From assembly GCA_001724315.1 (NCBI GenBank), contig MEEC01000205.1, forward strand, positions 1-5,328: DNA of 5,328 nt, in the 5' to 3' direction. This DNA is from Lautropia sp. SCN 70-15. Its GTDB lineage: Bacteria; Pseudomonadota; Gammaproteobacteria; Burkholderiales; Burkholderiaceae_E. The notes beneath the pieces are model-generated. The model did not search any database, was not told where the DNA came from, and saw only the letters and a program-made list of their open reading frames with translations. Shown piece after piece: positions 1 to 4,873 of this stretch. A program made the translations under genes and the position numbers. The stretch's first letter is position 1, and each line of letters starts with the position of its first letter.

Positions 1-69
1 CACCGACTCGGGCGTCCGGCCCACCCGGTACTCGTGCGTCTTGATTTCCTTCGGGACTCCGACCTTCAT
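1..69 (-). CDS. ald: Alanine dehydrogenase, N-terminal fragment (runs off left edge)
   Basis: Only the first 23 codons are inside the window. They read MKVGVPKEIKTHEYRVGRTP followed by ESV, which is the hallmark N-terminus of L-alanine dehydrogenase. This cytoplasmic enzyme catalyses NAD-dependent interconversion of L-alanine with pyruvate and ammonia. The family's GxPKExKxxExRVxxTP motif is intact, and R15 matches the arginine that contacts the pyruvate carboxylate in characterised enzymes. Two ATG codons are adjacent (70-72 and 67-69). I chose the second because a GAGGAG ribosome site at 76-81 lies 6 nt from it but only 3 nt from the first. Position 18 is Arg where Leu or Ile is common, which is unlikely to matter. 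The gene diverges from srkA. The related NAD(P) transhydrogenase alpha subunit starts similarly but usually lacks the HEYRVG wording, so ald is strongly preferred. Confidence 0.88.
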   Translation of the reverse strand, partial: MKVGVPKEIKTHEYRVGRTPESV

Positions 70-75
70 CATGCG

Positions 76-81
76 CTCCTC
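76..81 (-). promoter_or_regulatory. Ribosome binding site of ald
   Basis: On the minus strand this reads GAGGAG, 6 nt before the ATG at 67-69 and 3 nt before the ATG at 70-72. The spacing is what decides the start codon of ald. Confidence 0.7.
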
Positions 82-95
82 GGGGGCGGGGGGGG
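82..95. repeat. G-rich homopolymer tract in the ald leader (five G, C, eight G)
   Basis: The plus strand carries five G (82-86), one C, then eight G (88-95). In the predicted ald mRNA this is an unbroken C-rich tract directly upstream of the GAGGAG site. A run of eight identical bases can slip during replication or be miscalled. It lies outside any coding sequence, so slippage would change leader length or context and not a reading frame. Confidence 0.6.
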
Positions 96-129
96 CCGAC
101 ACCGAAGCGACCGCGGCGGCTCACCGTCG

Positions 130-158
130 ATCGTAGGCGATCCGCTGCGGCTGCGAAA
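130..158 (-). promoter_or_regulatory. Possible ald promoter
   Basis: The minus strand has TACGAT at 130-135 as a -10 box (4 of 6 consensus) and TTTCGC at 153-158 as a poor -35 box, separated by 17 bp. This would put the transcript start near 123 and give a leader of about 54 nt. A perfect inverted repeat (GCGGCT at 147-152, AGCCGC at 158-163, 5-nt centre) overlaps the -35 position and could be a regulator site. The match is modest, and a palindrome this short arises easily in GC-rich DNA. Confidence 0.3.
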
Positions 159-194
159 GCCGCTGTCCCGAGTCTCTCGAGCACGCCTGGATCG

Positions 195-224
195 TTCGGG
201 TCGGCGCGACCGGGCAAGTAGAAT
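195..224 (+). promoter_or_regulatory. Possible srkA promoter, with a palindrome in its spacer
   Basis: TAGAAT at 219-224 is a good -10 box (5 of 6). The best -35 candidate is a weak TTCGGG at 195-200 with an 18-bp spacer. A perfect inverted repeat, GGTCG-GCG-CGACC at 199-211, lies in the spacer and could be an operator. Transcription from this box would start at about 231-232, which is the ATG itself, so the message would be leaderless or nearly so. No Shine-Dalgarno sequence is visible between the box and the start codon, which agrees with this. Confidence 0.4.
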
Positions 225-231
225 CGCCCGG

Positions 232-1263
232 ATGATCGAACCCGACCCCGCCGACCAGGCGCCCTATGCCCGGCTCACGCCGGACCTGATGCTCGATGCG
301 CTCGATGCGGTGGGCCTGCGCGGCGACGGCCGATTCATCGCGCTGAACAGCTACGAGAATCGCGTCTACCAGGTCAGCCTGGAGGACGGTCCCGCCGTGG
401 TCGCGAAGTTCTATCGCCCCGCGCGCTGGAGCGACGCGCAGATCCTCGAGGAGCACGCATTCGCCACCGAGCTCGCCGGGCGCGAGATCCCGGTGGTGGC
501 GCCGCTGCCGCTTCGGCCGGTGTCGCCGGACGCATCGGTGTCCGGAGAGCACGAGACCCTGGCCGCCTTCGCGGGCTATCGCTACGCCGTCTACCCGCGG
601 CGCGGCGGCCGCGCCCCCGAGCTGGACGACCCCGACACGCTGGAGCGCATCGGGCGCTTCATCGGCCGCATCCACGCGGTCGGCGCGATCGCGCCCTTCG
701 CGCACCGGCCGGCCGTCGACGTGGCCAGCTTCGGCGAGGAGCCGCGCGCCTGGCTGCTCGCATACGACTTCGTGCCGGCCGAGCTGCTGCCCGCCTGGCG
801 CGGCATCGTGGACCTCGCGCTCGACGCGGTGCGCGAGGCATTTGCCCGCGCGGGAGCGGTGAAGGCGATCCGGCTGCACGGCGACTGCCATGCGGGCAAC
901 ATCCTGTGGACCGACGACGGCCCGCATTTCGTGGACTTCGACGATGCGCGCAGCGGGCCCGCGATCCAGGACCTGTGGATGCTGCTGTCGGGCGACCGCG
1001 CGTCGATGACGCGCCAGCTGTCGGACCTGCTGGCCGGCTACGAGGACTTCGCCGACCTGGACCGGCGCGAGCTGCAGCTGATCGAGCCCTTGCGCACGCT
1101 GCGGCTGATCCACTACTCGGCCTGGCTGGCGCGTCGCTGGCACGACCCGGCCTTCCCGGCCGCGTTCCCGTGGTTCGGCACGCAGCGCTACTGGCAGGAC
1201 CGGGTGCTGGAGTTGCGCGAGCAGGTGGCGGCGATGCAGGAGCCGCCGCTCGAGTGCGGCTGA
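232..1263 (+). CDS. srkA: Stress response Ser/Thr protein kinase SrkA (YihE/RdoA family)
   Basis: A 343-residue cytoplasmic kinase of the APH-like fold; the E. coli protein is 328 residues. In enterobacteria this family phosphorylates Ser/Thr residues, is induced by envelope stress, and protects against stress-linked cell death. The N-lobe motif LNSYENRVYQV (residues 38-48) and Lys59 form the ATP site. The catalytic loop LHGDCHAGNILW carries Asp218 (base) and Asn223 (metal). FVDFDDA follows with metal-binding Asp235, then the family signatures QDLWMLLSGD and a C-terminal MQEPPL. All key residues are present, so it should be active. The frame stays open upstream to 34, but that stretch overlaps the divergent ald leader and start and is low-complexity. 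The family similarity begins near LTPDLMLDAL just after Met at 232, so I start there. The gene stands alone. Identity is confident; its exact targets are unknown. Confidence 0.95.
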   Translation: MIEPDPADQAPYARLTPDLMLDALDAVGLRGDGRFIALNSYENRVYQVSLEDGPAVVAKFYRPARWSDAQILEEHAFATELAGREIPVVAPLPLRPVSPDASVSGEHETLAAFAGYRYAVYPRRGGRAPELDDPDTLERIGRFIGRIHAVGAIAPFAHRPAVDVASFGEEPRAWLLAYDFVPAELLPAWRGIVDLALDAVREAFARAGAVKAIRLHGDCHAGNILWTDDGPHFVDFDDARSGPAIQDLWMLLSGDRASMTRQLSDLLAGYEDFADLDRRELQLIEPLRTLRLIHYSAWLARRWHDPAFPAAFPWFGTQRYWQDRVLELREQVAAMQEPPLECG

Positions 1264-1337
1264 AGAATCCGACCCGCAGACGGCCGCAATGCCGCAGGCC
1301 GTAGCCTAGCACCGCTGCGCCAGCGAAAGCCCGGGCG

Positions 1338-1363
1338 CGCCGGGCGGACATCGCCGCCCGGCG
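1338..1363. terminator. Perfect 10-bp GC hairpin after srkA (possible terminator)
   Basis: CGCCGGGCGG (1338-1347) and CCGCCCGGCG (1354-1363) pair perfectly around a 6-nt loop, 74 nt beyond the srkA stop. A smaller stem, ACGGCC at 1280-1285 with GGCCGT at 1297-1302, precedes it. Neither is followed by a T-run, so this is not a classical intrinsic terminator. It may pause or end srkA transcription, protect the 3' end, or act at the promoter of the next gene, whose -35 region it touches. Confidence 0.4.
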
Positions 1364-1391
1364 AGACGCATCGCTTTCTGGCAAATACAAT
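1363..1391 (+). promoter_or_regulatory. Promoter of the SH3-domain gene
   Basis: TACAAT at 1386-1391 is a strong -10 box (5 of 6 consensus). A GAGACG hexamer at 1363-1368 (3 of 6) sits 17 bp upstream as a weak -35. Transcription would begin near 1398, giving a leader of about 46 nt that ends in the AAGGA ribosome site at 1435-1439, 4 nt before the ATG at 1444. The -35 box abuts the 3' arm of the hairpin at 1338-1363. Confidence 0.5.
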
Positions 1392-1443
1392 CGGGGTGTC
1401 CCCGTCCGCGACGGGTCGCCATGAATCAAGCCAGAAGGAACCG

Positions 1444-1902
1444 ATGTCCAGGACGCGAACCCTGTCCCTCACCCTCGCTCTCGCTGCCTCGTTGTTCACG
1501 CTCGCGGCCCCCGCGGCGCACGCCATCGAGATGGTCAGCGTCGACCGCGAGGTGATCAACCTGCGCACCGGCCCCGGCACGGGCCACGAGGCCACCTGGC
1601 GGCTGAACCGCGGCTATCCGCTGATCGTGACCGGCCGCAAGGGCGGCTGGCTGTCGGTGCGCGACTTCGAGAACGACACCGGCTGGGTGCTCGGTCGCCT
1701 GACCGCGAAGAAGCCGCACTTCATCGTGAAGGGCCAGGACGTGAACATGCGCAGCGGACCCGGCACCCGCTACAAGGTGGTGGGCAAGGCGCAGTACGGC
1801 GAGGTGATGAAGACCCTGGAGCGGCGCAACGGCTGGGCCAAGGTTCGCAACGCCGACGGCCTGAGCGGCTGGATCTCGCGCAAGCTGCTCTGGGGCTGGT
1901 AG
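1444..1902 (+). CDS. Exported protein with two bacterial SH3 domains
   Basis: A 152-residue protein. Residues 1-27 form a Sec signal peptide (MSRTRT, then a hydrophobic Leu/Ala core, cleavage likely after AHA at 27), so the product should be periplasmic. Two tandem SH3b (SH3_3-type) repeats fill the rest. The first, roughly 31-87, has INLRTGPGT, GGWLSV and GWVLGRL. The second, roughly 94-150, has VNMRSGPGT, NGWAKV and GWISRKLL. Such domains commonly bind peptidoglycan or its stem peptides and often accompany cell-wall enzymes. Here no enzyme domain is attached, so an adaptor, binding or envelope-stress role is inferred. An in-frame GTG at 1396 was rejected as the start because it falls at the predicted transcription start and would put extra polar residues before the signal peptide, whereas AAGGA at 1435-1439 serves the ATG at 1444. 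The gene converges on dctM. Domain call is firm; the physiological role is unknown. Confidence 0.92.
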   Translation: MSRTRTLSLTLALAASLFTLAAPAAHAIEMVSVDREVINLRTGPGTGHEATWRLNRGYPLIVTGRKGGWLSVRDFENDTGWVLGRLTAKKPHFIVKGQDVNMRSGPGTRYKVVGKAQYGEVMKTLERRNGWAKVRNADGLSGWISRKLLWGW

Positions 1903-1910
1903 CCCCCGGA

Positions 1911-1944
1911 GGGGCCGCCGCGGCCGGCGCCGCCGCGGCGCCCC
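1911..1944. terminator. GC-only hairpin between convergent genes (possible bidirectional terminator)
   Basis: GGGG (1911-1914) pairs with CCCC (1941-1944). Next, CGCCGCGG at 1916-1923 pairs with CCGCGGCG at 1933-1940, leaving C1915 bulged and a 9-nt loop. The stem lies in the 67-bp gap between the SH3 gene stop and the dctM stop, the expected place for a shared terminator. No T-run follows on either strand, so efficient intrinsic termination is doubtful. The stem may instead block transcript collision or protect 3' ends. Confidence 0.45.
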
Positions 1945-1969
1945 GATGCGCCGCGGCGAGCCGGCGGGC

Positions 1970-3247
1970 TCAGCGCCCGTAGACCAGGTCGCGCAGCAGC
2001 AGCGACAGGTCCGGCACGTAGGTGATCACCATCAGGCAGCCGATGATCACCGCCACGAAGGGCAGCAGGTCGCGGATGATCTGATCCAGCGATACCCGCG
2101 CCACCGTGCAGGCCGCGAACAGGTTGACCCCGAAGGGCGGGGTGATCATCCCGAGCGCCAGGTTCACCACCATCACGATGCCGAAGTGCACCGGGTCGAT
2201 CCCGAAGTGCGCCGCCACCGGGGCCAGGATCGGCCCCAGCACGATGATCGCCGCGCTGGTCTCGATGAACATGCCGATGAAGAACAGCGCCGCGTTCACG
2301 CCGAGCAGGAACAGCGCCGGCGACTGCAGCACCGCCTCGAGCCAGTGACCGATCGCATCCGGCACGCCCGCGCGGGTGAGCAGGAAGGCGAACATGCCCG
2401 CGTTGGCGATGATGAACATGATCACCGCCGACGAGATCACCGACTTGCGCAGCGCCCGGTACAGGTCGCTCGGCTTGATCTCGCGGTAGATGAGCATCCC
2501 CACGATCAGCGCGTAGAAGACCGCGACGGCCGAGGCCTCGGTGGGCGTGAAGATGCCGCCGTAGATGCCGCCCAGGATGATCACCGGCATCAGCAGCGCC
2601 CAGCCGGCCTGCCAGGTGGCCGGGATCACGCCCAGACGACCCTCGCCGTCCTGCTTGCCCCAGCCCTTGATCTTGCACCAGACCCAGACGAAGAACATCA
2701 GCGAGGCGGCGATGAACAGCCCAGGCACGATGCCGGCGATGAACAGCTCGCCGATCGAGACCTCGGCGCTGACGCCGTACAGGATCATCGGGATCGACGG
2801 CGGGATCACCACGCCGAGCTCGGCGGCCGTGGCCTGAAGCGAGGCCGCGTAGGTGGGCGGGTAGCCGTGATTCTTCAGCGCGGGGATCAGGATCGCGCCG
2901 ATGGCGAAGGTGGTCGCCACCGAGGAGCCCGACACCGCCGCGAAGATCATGCAGGTCAACACGCAGGTCATCGGCAGGCCGCCCTGCACGCCGCCGACCA
3001 GGCTCTTGGCGAACTCCACCAGGCGACGCGAGATGCCGCCGGTTTCCATCAGGTTGCCGGCCAGGATGAAGAAGGGAATGGCGGCCAGCGGGAACTTGTT
3101 GATCGAATTGAACATCTCCTTCACGGAGATGAGCATGTGGGCGTTCGATATCTGCAGGCCGACGATGGCCGACAGGCCGATCGATACGGCAACCGAGATG
3201 GTCAGCGTGAACGCCAGGACCATCGTGACGATCATCGCGAGGGTCAT
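1970..3247 (-). CDS. dctM: TRAP transporter large permease subunit DctM
   Basis: A 425-residue, highly hydrophobic inner-membrane protein of typical DctM length (IT superfamily, about a dozen membrane segments). It forms the Na+-coupled transport channel of a tripartite TRAP importer that takes substrate from DctP. Family landmarks are present: FPLAAIPFFILAGNLMETGG (52-71), the AVSGSSVATT segment (104-113), the first pseudo-symmetric loop GVVIPPSIPMILYG (145-158), the FTPTEASAVAVFYAL segment in mid-protein, MFIETSAAIIVLGP, and the second loop GMITPPFGVNLF (366-377). The start at 3245-3247 overlaps the dctQ stop as ATGA. A GGAGA site at 3255-3259 stands 7 nt upstream, so translational coupling with dctQ is likely. 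The frame is open further upstream, but that part is antisense-like read-through of dctQ and is not DctM. It is the last gene of the operon and appears intact. Substrate is not determined by this subunit. Confidence 0.96.
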   Translation of the reverse strand: MTLAMIVTMVLAFTLTISVAVSIGLSAIVGLQISNAHMLISVKEMFNSINKFPLAAIPFFILAGNLMETGGISRRLVEFAKSLVGGVQGGLPMTCVLTCMIFAAVSGSSVATTFAIGAILIPALKNHGYPPTYAASLQATAAELGVVIPPSIPMILYGVSAEVSIGELFIAGIVPGLFIAASLMFFVWVWCKIKGWGKQDGEGRLGVIPATWQAGWALLMPVIILGGIYGGIFTPTEASAVAVFYALIVGMLIYREIKPSDLYRALRKSVISSAVIMFIIANAGMFAFLLTRAGVPDAIGHWLEAVLQSPALFLLGVNAALFFIGMFIETSAAIIVLGPILAPVAAHFGIDPVHFGIVMVVNLALGMITPPFGVNLFAACTVARVSLDQIIRDLLPFVAVIIGCLMVITYVPDLSLLLRDLVYGR

Positions 3248-3738
3248 TGCGCGGTCTCCAGTTCGAGCCGCTGCGGGTCGATCAGCGCGCCGACCAGGCC
3301 GATGAGCGAGAACACCGCGCCGACCGGCAGGGCCAGGTAGGCCCAGAACATCGACAGGCTCTCCAGGCCGGCAATGGTCTGCACGCCGCCGCGCTGCGCG
3401 TAGTCCCAGCCCCACCACAGGACGATGACCATCAGCGCCACGCTGGCGACGAACACGATCCACTCGAGCGCGCGCCGCACCGGCTGCGAGCTCCAGCGGT
3501 ACAAGGCGTCGACGCAGACCATGGCGCCCTGCCGGAAGGCGGCGGGAATCGCGAGGAAGACCATCCAGATCAGGCTGAAGCGGATCAGCACCTCGGTCCA
3601 TTCGGCGGGCTGCTCGAGCACGAAGCGGGTGATGATCTGGAACATGCCGAGCGAGGCCGCGACGACCATCATCGCGCAGGCTCCGATCATGGCAACCCCT
3701 GTGCTCAGGCGCTCGAAGCTGAGGAATGCCTGTTTCAT
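3244..3738 (-). CDS. dctQ: TRAP transporter small permease subunit DctQ
   Basis: A 164-residue membrane protein of usual DctQ length with four predicted helices at about 14-36, 50-68, 91-111 and 131-153. The family motif follows helix 1: AEWTEVLIRFSLIWMVFLAI (45-64), then PAAFRQGAMVCVDAL, whose Arg69 and Asp77 match the conserved RxGxHxxVD-like stretch, although the usual His is Met73 here. The C-terminal helix has the typical FWAYLALPVG. DctQ pairs with DctM and is needed for TRAP transport. The stop overlaps the dctM start by 4 nt. The gene lies 75 bp after dctP, behind an intrinsic terminator. No convincing Shine-Dalgarno sequence precedes the ATG at 3736-3738; the DNA just upstream reads TGACTCACCG on the coding strand. 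Translation initiation may therefore be weak. The start is nevertheless supported by the MKQAFLSFERL lead-in to helix 1. Confidence 0.95.
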   Translation of the reverse strand: MKQAFLSFERLSTGVAMIGACAMMVVAASLGMFQIITRFVLEQPAEWTEVLIRFSLIWMVFLAIPAAFRQGAMVCVDALYRWSSQPVRRALEWIVFVASVALMVIVLWWGWDYAQRGGVQTIAGLESLSMFWAYLALPVGAVFSLIGLVGALIDPQRLELETAQ

Positions 3739-3753
3739 CGGTGAGTCACATGG

Positions 3754-3789
3754 AAAAAAGAAAGCCCGCCGGCGTGGCGCTGGCGGGCT
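3754..3789 (-). terminator. Intrinsic terminator between dctP and dctQ (partial attenuator)
   Basis: On the minus strand AGCCCGCC (3789-3782) and GGCGGGCT (3770-3763) form a perfect 8-bp stem. The enclosed 11 nt can extend it by GCG/CGC pairs after a one-base internal mismatch. The stem is followed at once by TTTCTTTTTT (3762-3753 side). This is a textbook rho-independent terminator, located 24 nt after the dctP stop and 15 nt before the dctQ start. Because dctQ and dctM have no evident promoter of their own, it most likely acts as a leaky terminator, lowering membrane-subunit expression relative to the binding protein. Confidence 0.88.
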
Positions 3790-3813
3790 CGGATTGCACC
3801 GCGACGGGGCGGA

Positions 3814-4785
3814 TTACTGGACGTTGCGGATCTTGTCCAGGTTCGCCTTGCCGAACTCCTTCTCGAACTGGGCCATGACCGGCGCGAGCGTGGCCTGGAA
3901 CTTGGACTTGTCGACGTTGTCGACGACCTGCATGCCGAGCTCGCGCAGCTTCGCCACGCCGTTGGCGTCGTCCTTGTCCACGCGGGCGCGGTTGGCCTCG
4001 ACCGCGACCTTGGCGGCCTCGAGGAAGGCCTTCTTGTCGGCGTCGGAGAGCTTGTCGAACGCGCCCTTGTTCATCAGCAGGATGCAGGGCGAGTAGACGT
4101 GGCCGGTCAGCGACAGGTGCTTCTGGACCTGATCGAACTTGGCGGCCATGATGACCGACAGCGGGTTCTCCTGGCCGTCGACCGTGCCTTGCTGCAGCGC
4201 GGTGAACACCTCGGGGAAGGCCATCGGCGTGGTCACGATGCCCAGGCCCTTGTACGCGGCGATGTGAACCGGGTTCTCCATCGTGCGCATCTTCAGGCCC
4301 TTCAGGTCATCGGGGGCGACGACCGGGCGCTTGCTGTTCGTCATGTGGCGAACGCCGTTCTCGCCCCAGGCCAGGGCCTTGAAGCCCTTGGACTCGAACT
4401 TCTTGAGCAGGTCCTGGCCGATTTCGCCGTCGAGCACCTTGCGGGCGTGGGCCTTGTCGCGGAACAGGAAGGGCACGTCGAGGATCTTGGTCTCGGGCAC
4501 GAAGTTCGGCACCGGGCCGCTCGAGCTGAACGCCAGTTCCTGCGTGCCGAGCTGGACCGCCTCGATGTACTCGCGCTCGCCGCCCAGCGAACCGTTGTAG
4601 AAGGTCTGGATCTTGTAGCGGCCGTTGGTCCGCTTCTCGACTTCCTGGGCGAAGGTGTCGATCGCGACGCCCTGGTGCGAATCCTTGGCGGTGGCGATGC
4701 TGATCCGCATCGTGGTCTGCGCGGCGGCGCCGGCCATCAGGCCCATCGCGAGGGCAAGGCCGAGAGTCAGCTTGGTCAGTTTCAT
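3814..4785 (-). CDS. dctP: TRAP transporter periplasmic solute-binding protein DctP
   Basis: A 323-residue exported binding protein of the DctP family, which captures an organic acid in the periplasm and passes it to DctQM. Residues 1-22 are a signal peptide (MKLTKLT, hydrophobic core, AGAAA then Gln23). The mature part shows SLGGEREYIEAVQLGTQELA (66-85), the VPFLFRD segment, NGVRHMTNSKRPV (143-155), GLKMRTMENPVHIAAYKGLG (163-182), and MAFPEVFTALQQGTVDGQEN (188-207). Arg167 corresponds to the conserved arginine that salt-bridges the substrate carboxylate, with Arg146 and Asn207 in the expected pocket positions. A carboxylic acid ligand is therefore likely, but whether it is a C4-dicarboxylate, sugar acid, hydroxy acid or aromatic acid cannot be told. 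Translation starts at 4783-4785, preceded by GGAG at 4791-4794 with 5-nt spacing. It is the first gene of dctPQM, is followed by an intrinsic terminator, and has its own promoter. Confidence 0.96.
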   Translation of the reverse strand: MKLTKLTLGLALAMGLMAGAAAQTTMRISIATAKDSHQGVAIDTFAQEVEKRTNGRYKIQTFYNGSLGGEREYIEAVQLGTQELAFSSSGPVPNFVPETKILDVPFLFRDKAHARKVLDGEIGQDLLKKFESKGFKALAWGENGVRHMTNSKRPVVAPDDLKGLKMRTMENPVHIAAYKGLGIVTTPMAFPEVFTALQQGTVDGQENPLSVIMAAKFDQVQKHLSLTGHVYSPCILLMNKGAFDKLSDADKKAFLEAAKVAVEANRARVDKDDANGVAKLRELGMQVVDNVDKSKFQATLAPVMAQFEKEFGKANLDKIRNVQ

Positions 4786-4809
4786 TTGGTCTCCGTTTTT
4801 GCGAGGTCG

Positions 4810-4835
4810 CGATCGGTCCGATCGATCCCGGACCG
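4810..4835. promoter_or_regulatory. Two overlapping perfect inverted repeats at the dctP transcription start (operator or leader hairpin)
   Basis: Palindrome A is CGATCGG-T-CCGATCG at 4810-4824, a perfect 7-bp repeat with a one-base centre. Palindrome B is CGGTCCG (4814-4820) with CGGACCG (4829-4835), perfect over 7 bp around 8 nt. They share bases 4814-4824, so only one can form as RNA at a time. They cover the predicted transcript start near 4831 and the first 20 or so nucleotides. That position suits a repressor operator, and the odd centre of A suits a dimeric helix-turn-helix protein. No regulator gene is in the window and the regulator family is unknown. Confidence 0.5.
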
Positions 4836-4837
4836 CG

Positions 4838-4867
4838 ATTGTAGGGAATTCCGGGACGGCGTGTTCA
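4838..4867 (-). promoter_or_regulatory. Promoter of dctP
   Basis: The minus strand reads TGAACA at 4867-4862 (4 of 6 of the -35 consensus), an 18-bp spacer, then TACAAT at 4843-4838 (5 of 6 of the -10 consensus). Transcription would start near 4831, giving a leader of about 46 nt. The -35 hexamer begins with the TGA stop codon of the upstream VWA gene. The spacer contains the 8-bp palindrome GGAATTCC at 4845-4852. No GG-N10-GC pair typical of sigma-54 promoters is seen, so this looks like a housekeeping sigma-70 promoter. Confidence 0.6.
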
Positions 4868-4873
4868 GAACAC
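4861..4873. promoter_or_regulatory. Perfect palindrome over the dctP -35 box
   Basis: GTGTTC-A-GAACAC is a perfect 6-bp inverted repeat with a one-base centre. It overlaps both the -35 hexamer of dctP and the last codons and stop of the VWA gene. Binding here would compete with RNA polymerase, or support activation if bound from the upstream side. Part of the sequence is constrained by coding for the terminal Val-Phe-stop, so chance cannot be excluded. Confidence 0.4.

Noticed and set aside
82..95. G-quadruplex in the ald-srkA intergenic region
   Set aside because: Runs of five and eight G separated by one C can supply only three GGG blocks with loops, so a standard three-tier quadruplex cannot form from this tract alone.
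34..231. N-terminal extension of srkA by 66 codons
   Set aside because: The extension overlaps ald coding and leader sequence, includes the poly-G tract, contains the srkA -10 box, and lies outside the normal length and similarity of the kinase family.
121..1143. A 340-codon minus-strand open frame opposite srkA
   Set aside because: The composition is Arg/Gln/Val-rich without domain signatures, while the plus strand carries a complete kinase with all catalytic motifs.
1396..1443. Upstream GTG start for the SH3 protein
   Set aside because: It lies at the predicted transcript start, has no ribosome site, and adds polar residues before the signal peptide. The ATG at 1444 has AAGGA at proper spacing.
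1421..1443. Small out-of-frame upstream reading frame beginning ATGAATCAAGCC
   Set aside because: There is no ribosome site and no recognisable product. It overlaps the SH3 start in another frame and is probably chance.
1946..3340. A 464-codon open frame on the plus strand opposite dctM and dctQ
   Set aside because: Its translation is an Arg/His/Asp/Gln-rich, low-complexity string typical of the antisense of a hydrophobic GC-rich gene. The minus strand there encodes unmistakable DctM and DctQ.
4814..4835. Intrinsic terminator for the VWA gene
   Set aside because: The stem is followed on the minus strand by GC-rich sequence and then an A-run, not a T-run, and it sits at the dctP transcript start, so a regulatory role is more likely.
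4795..4870. Sigma-54 promoter for the TRAP operon, as in DctBD-controlled systems
   Set aside because: No GG and GC pair at -24/-12 spacing with a TGGCAC-like core was found, whereas a good TACAAT box is present.
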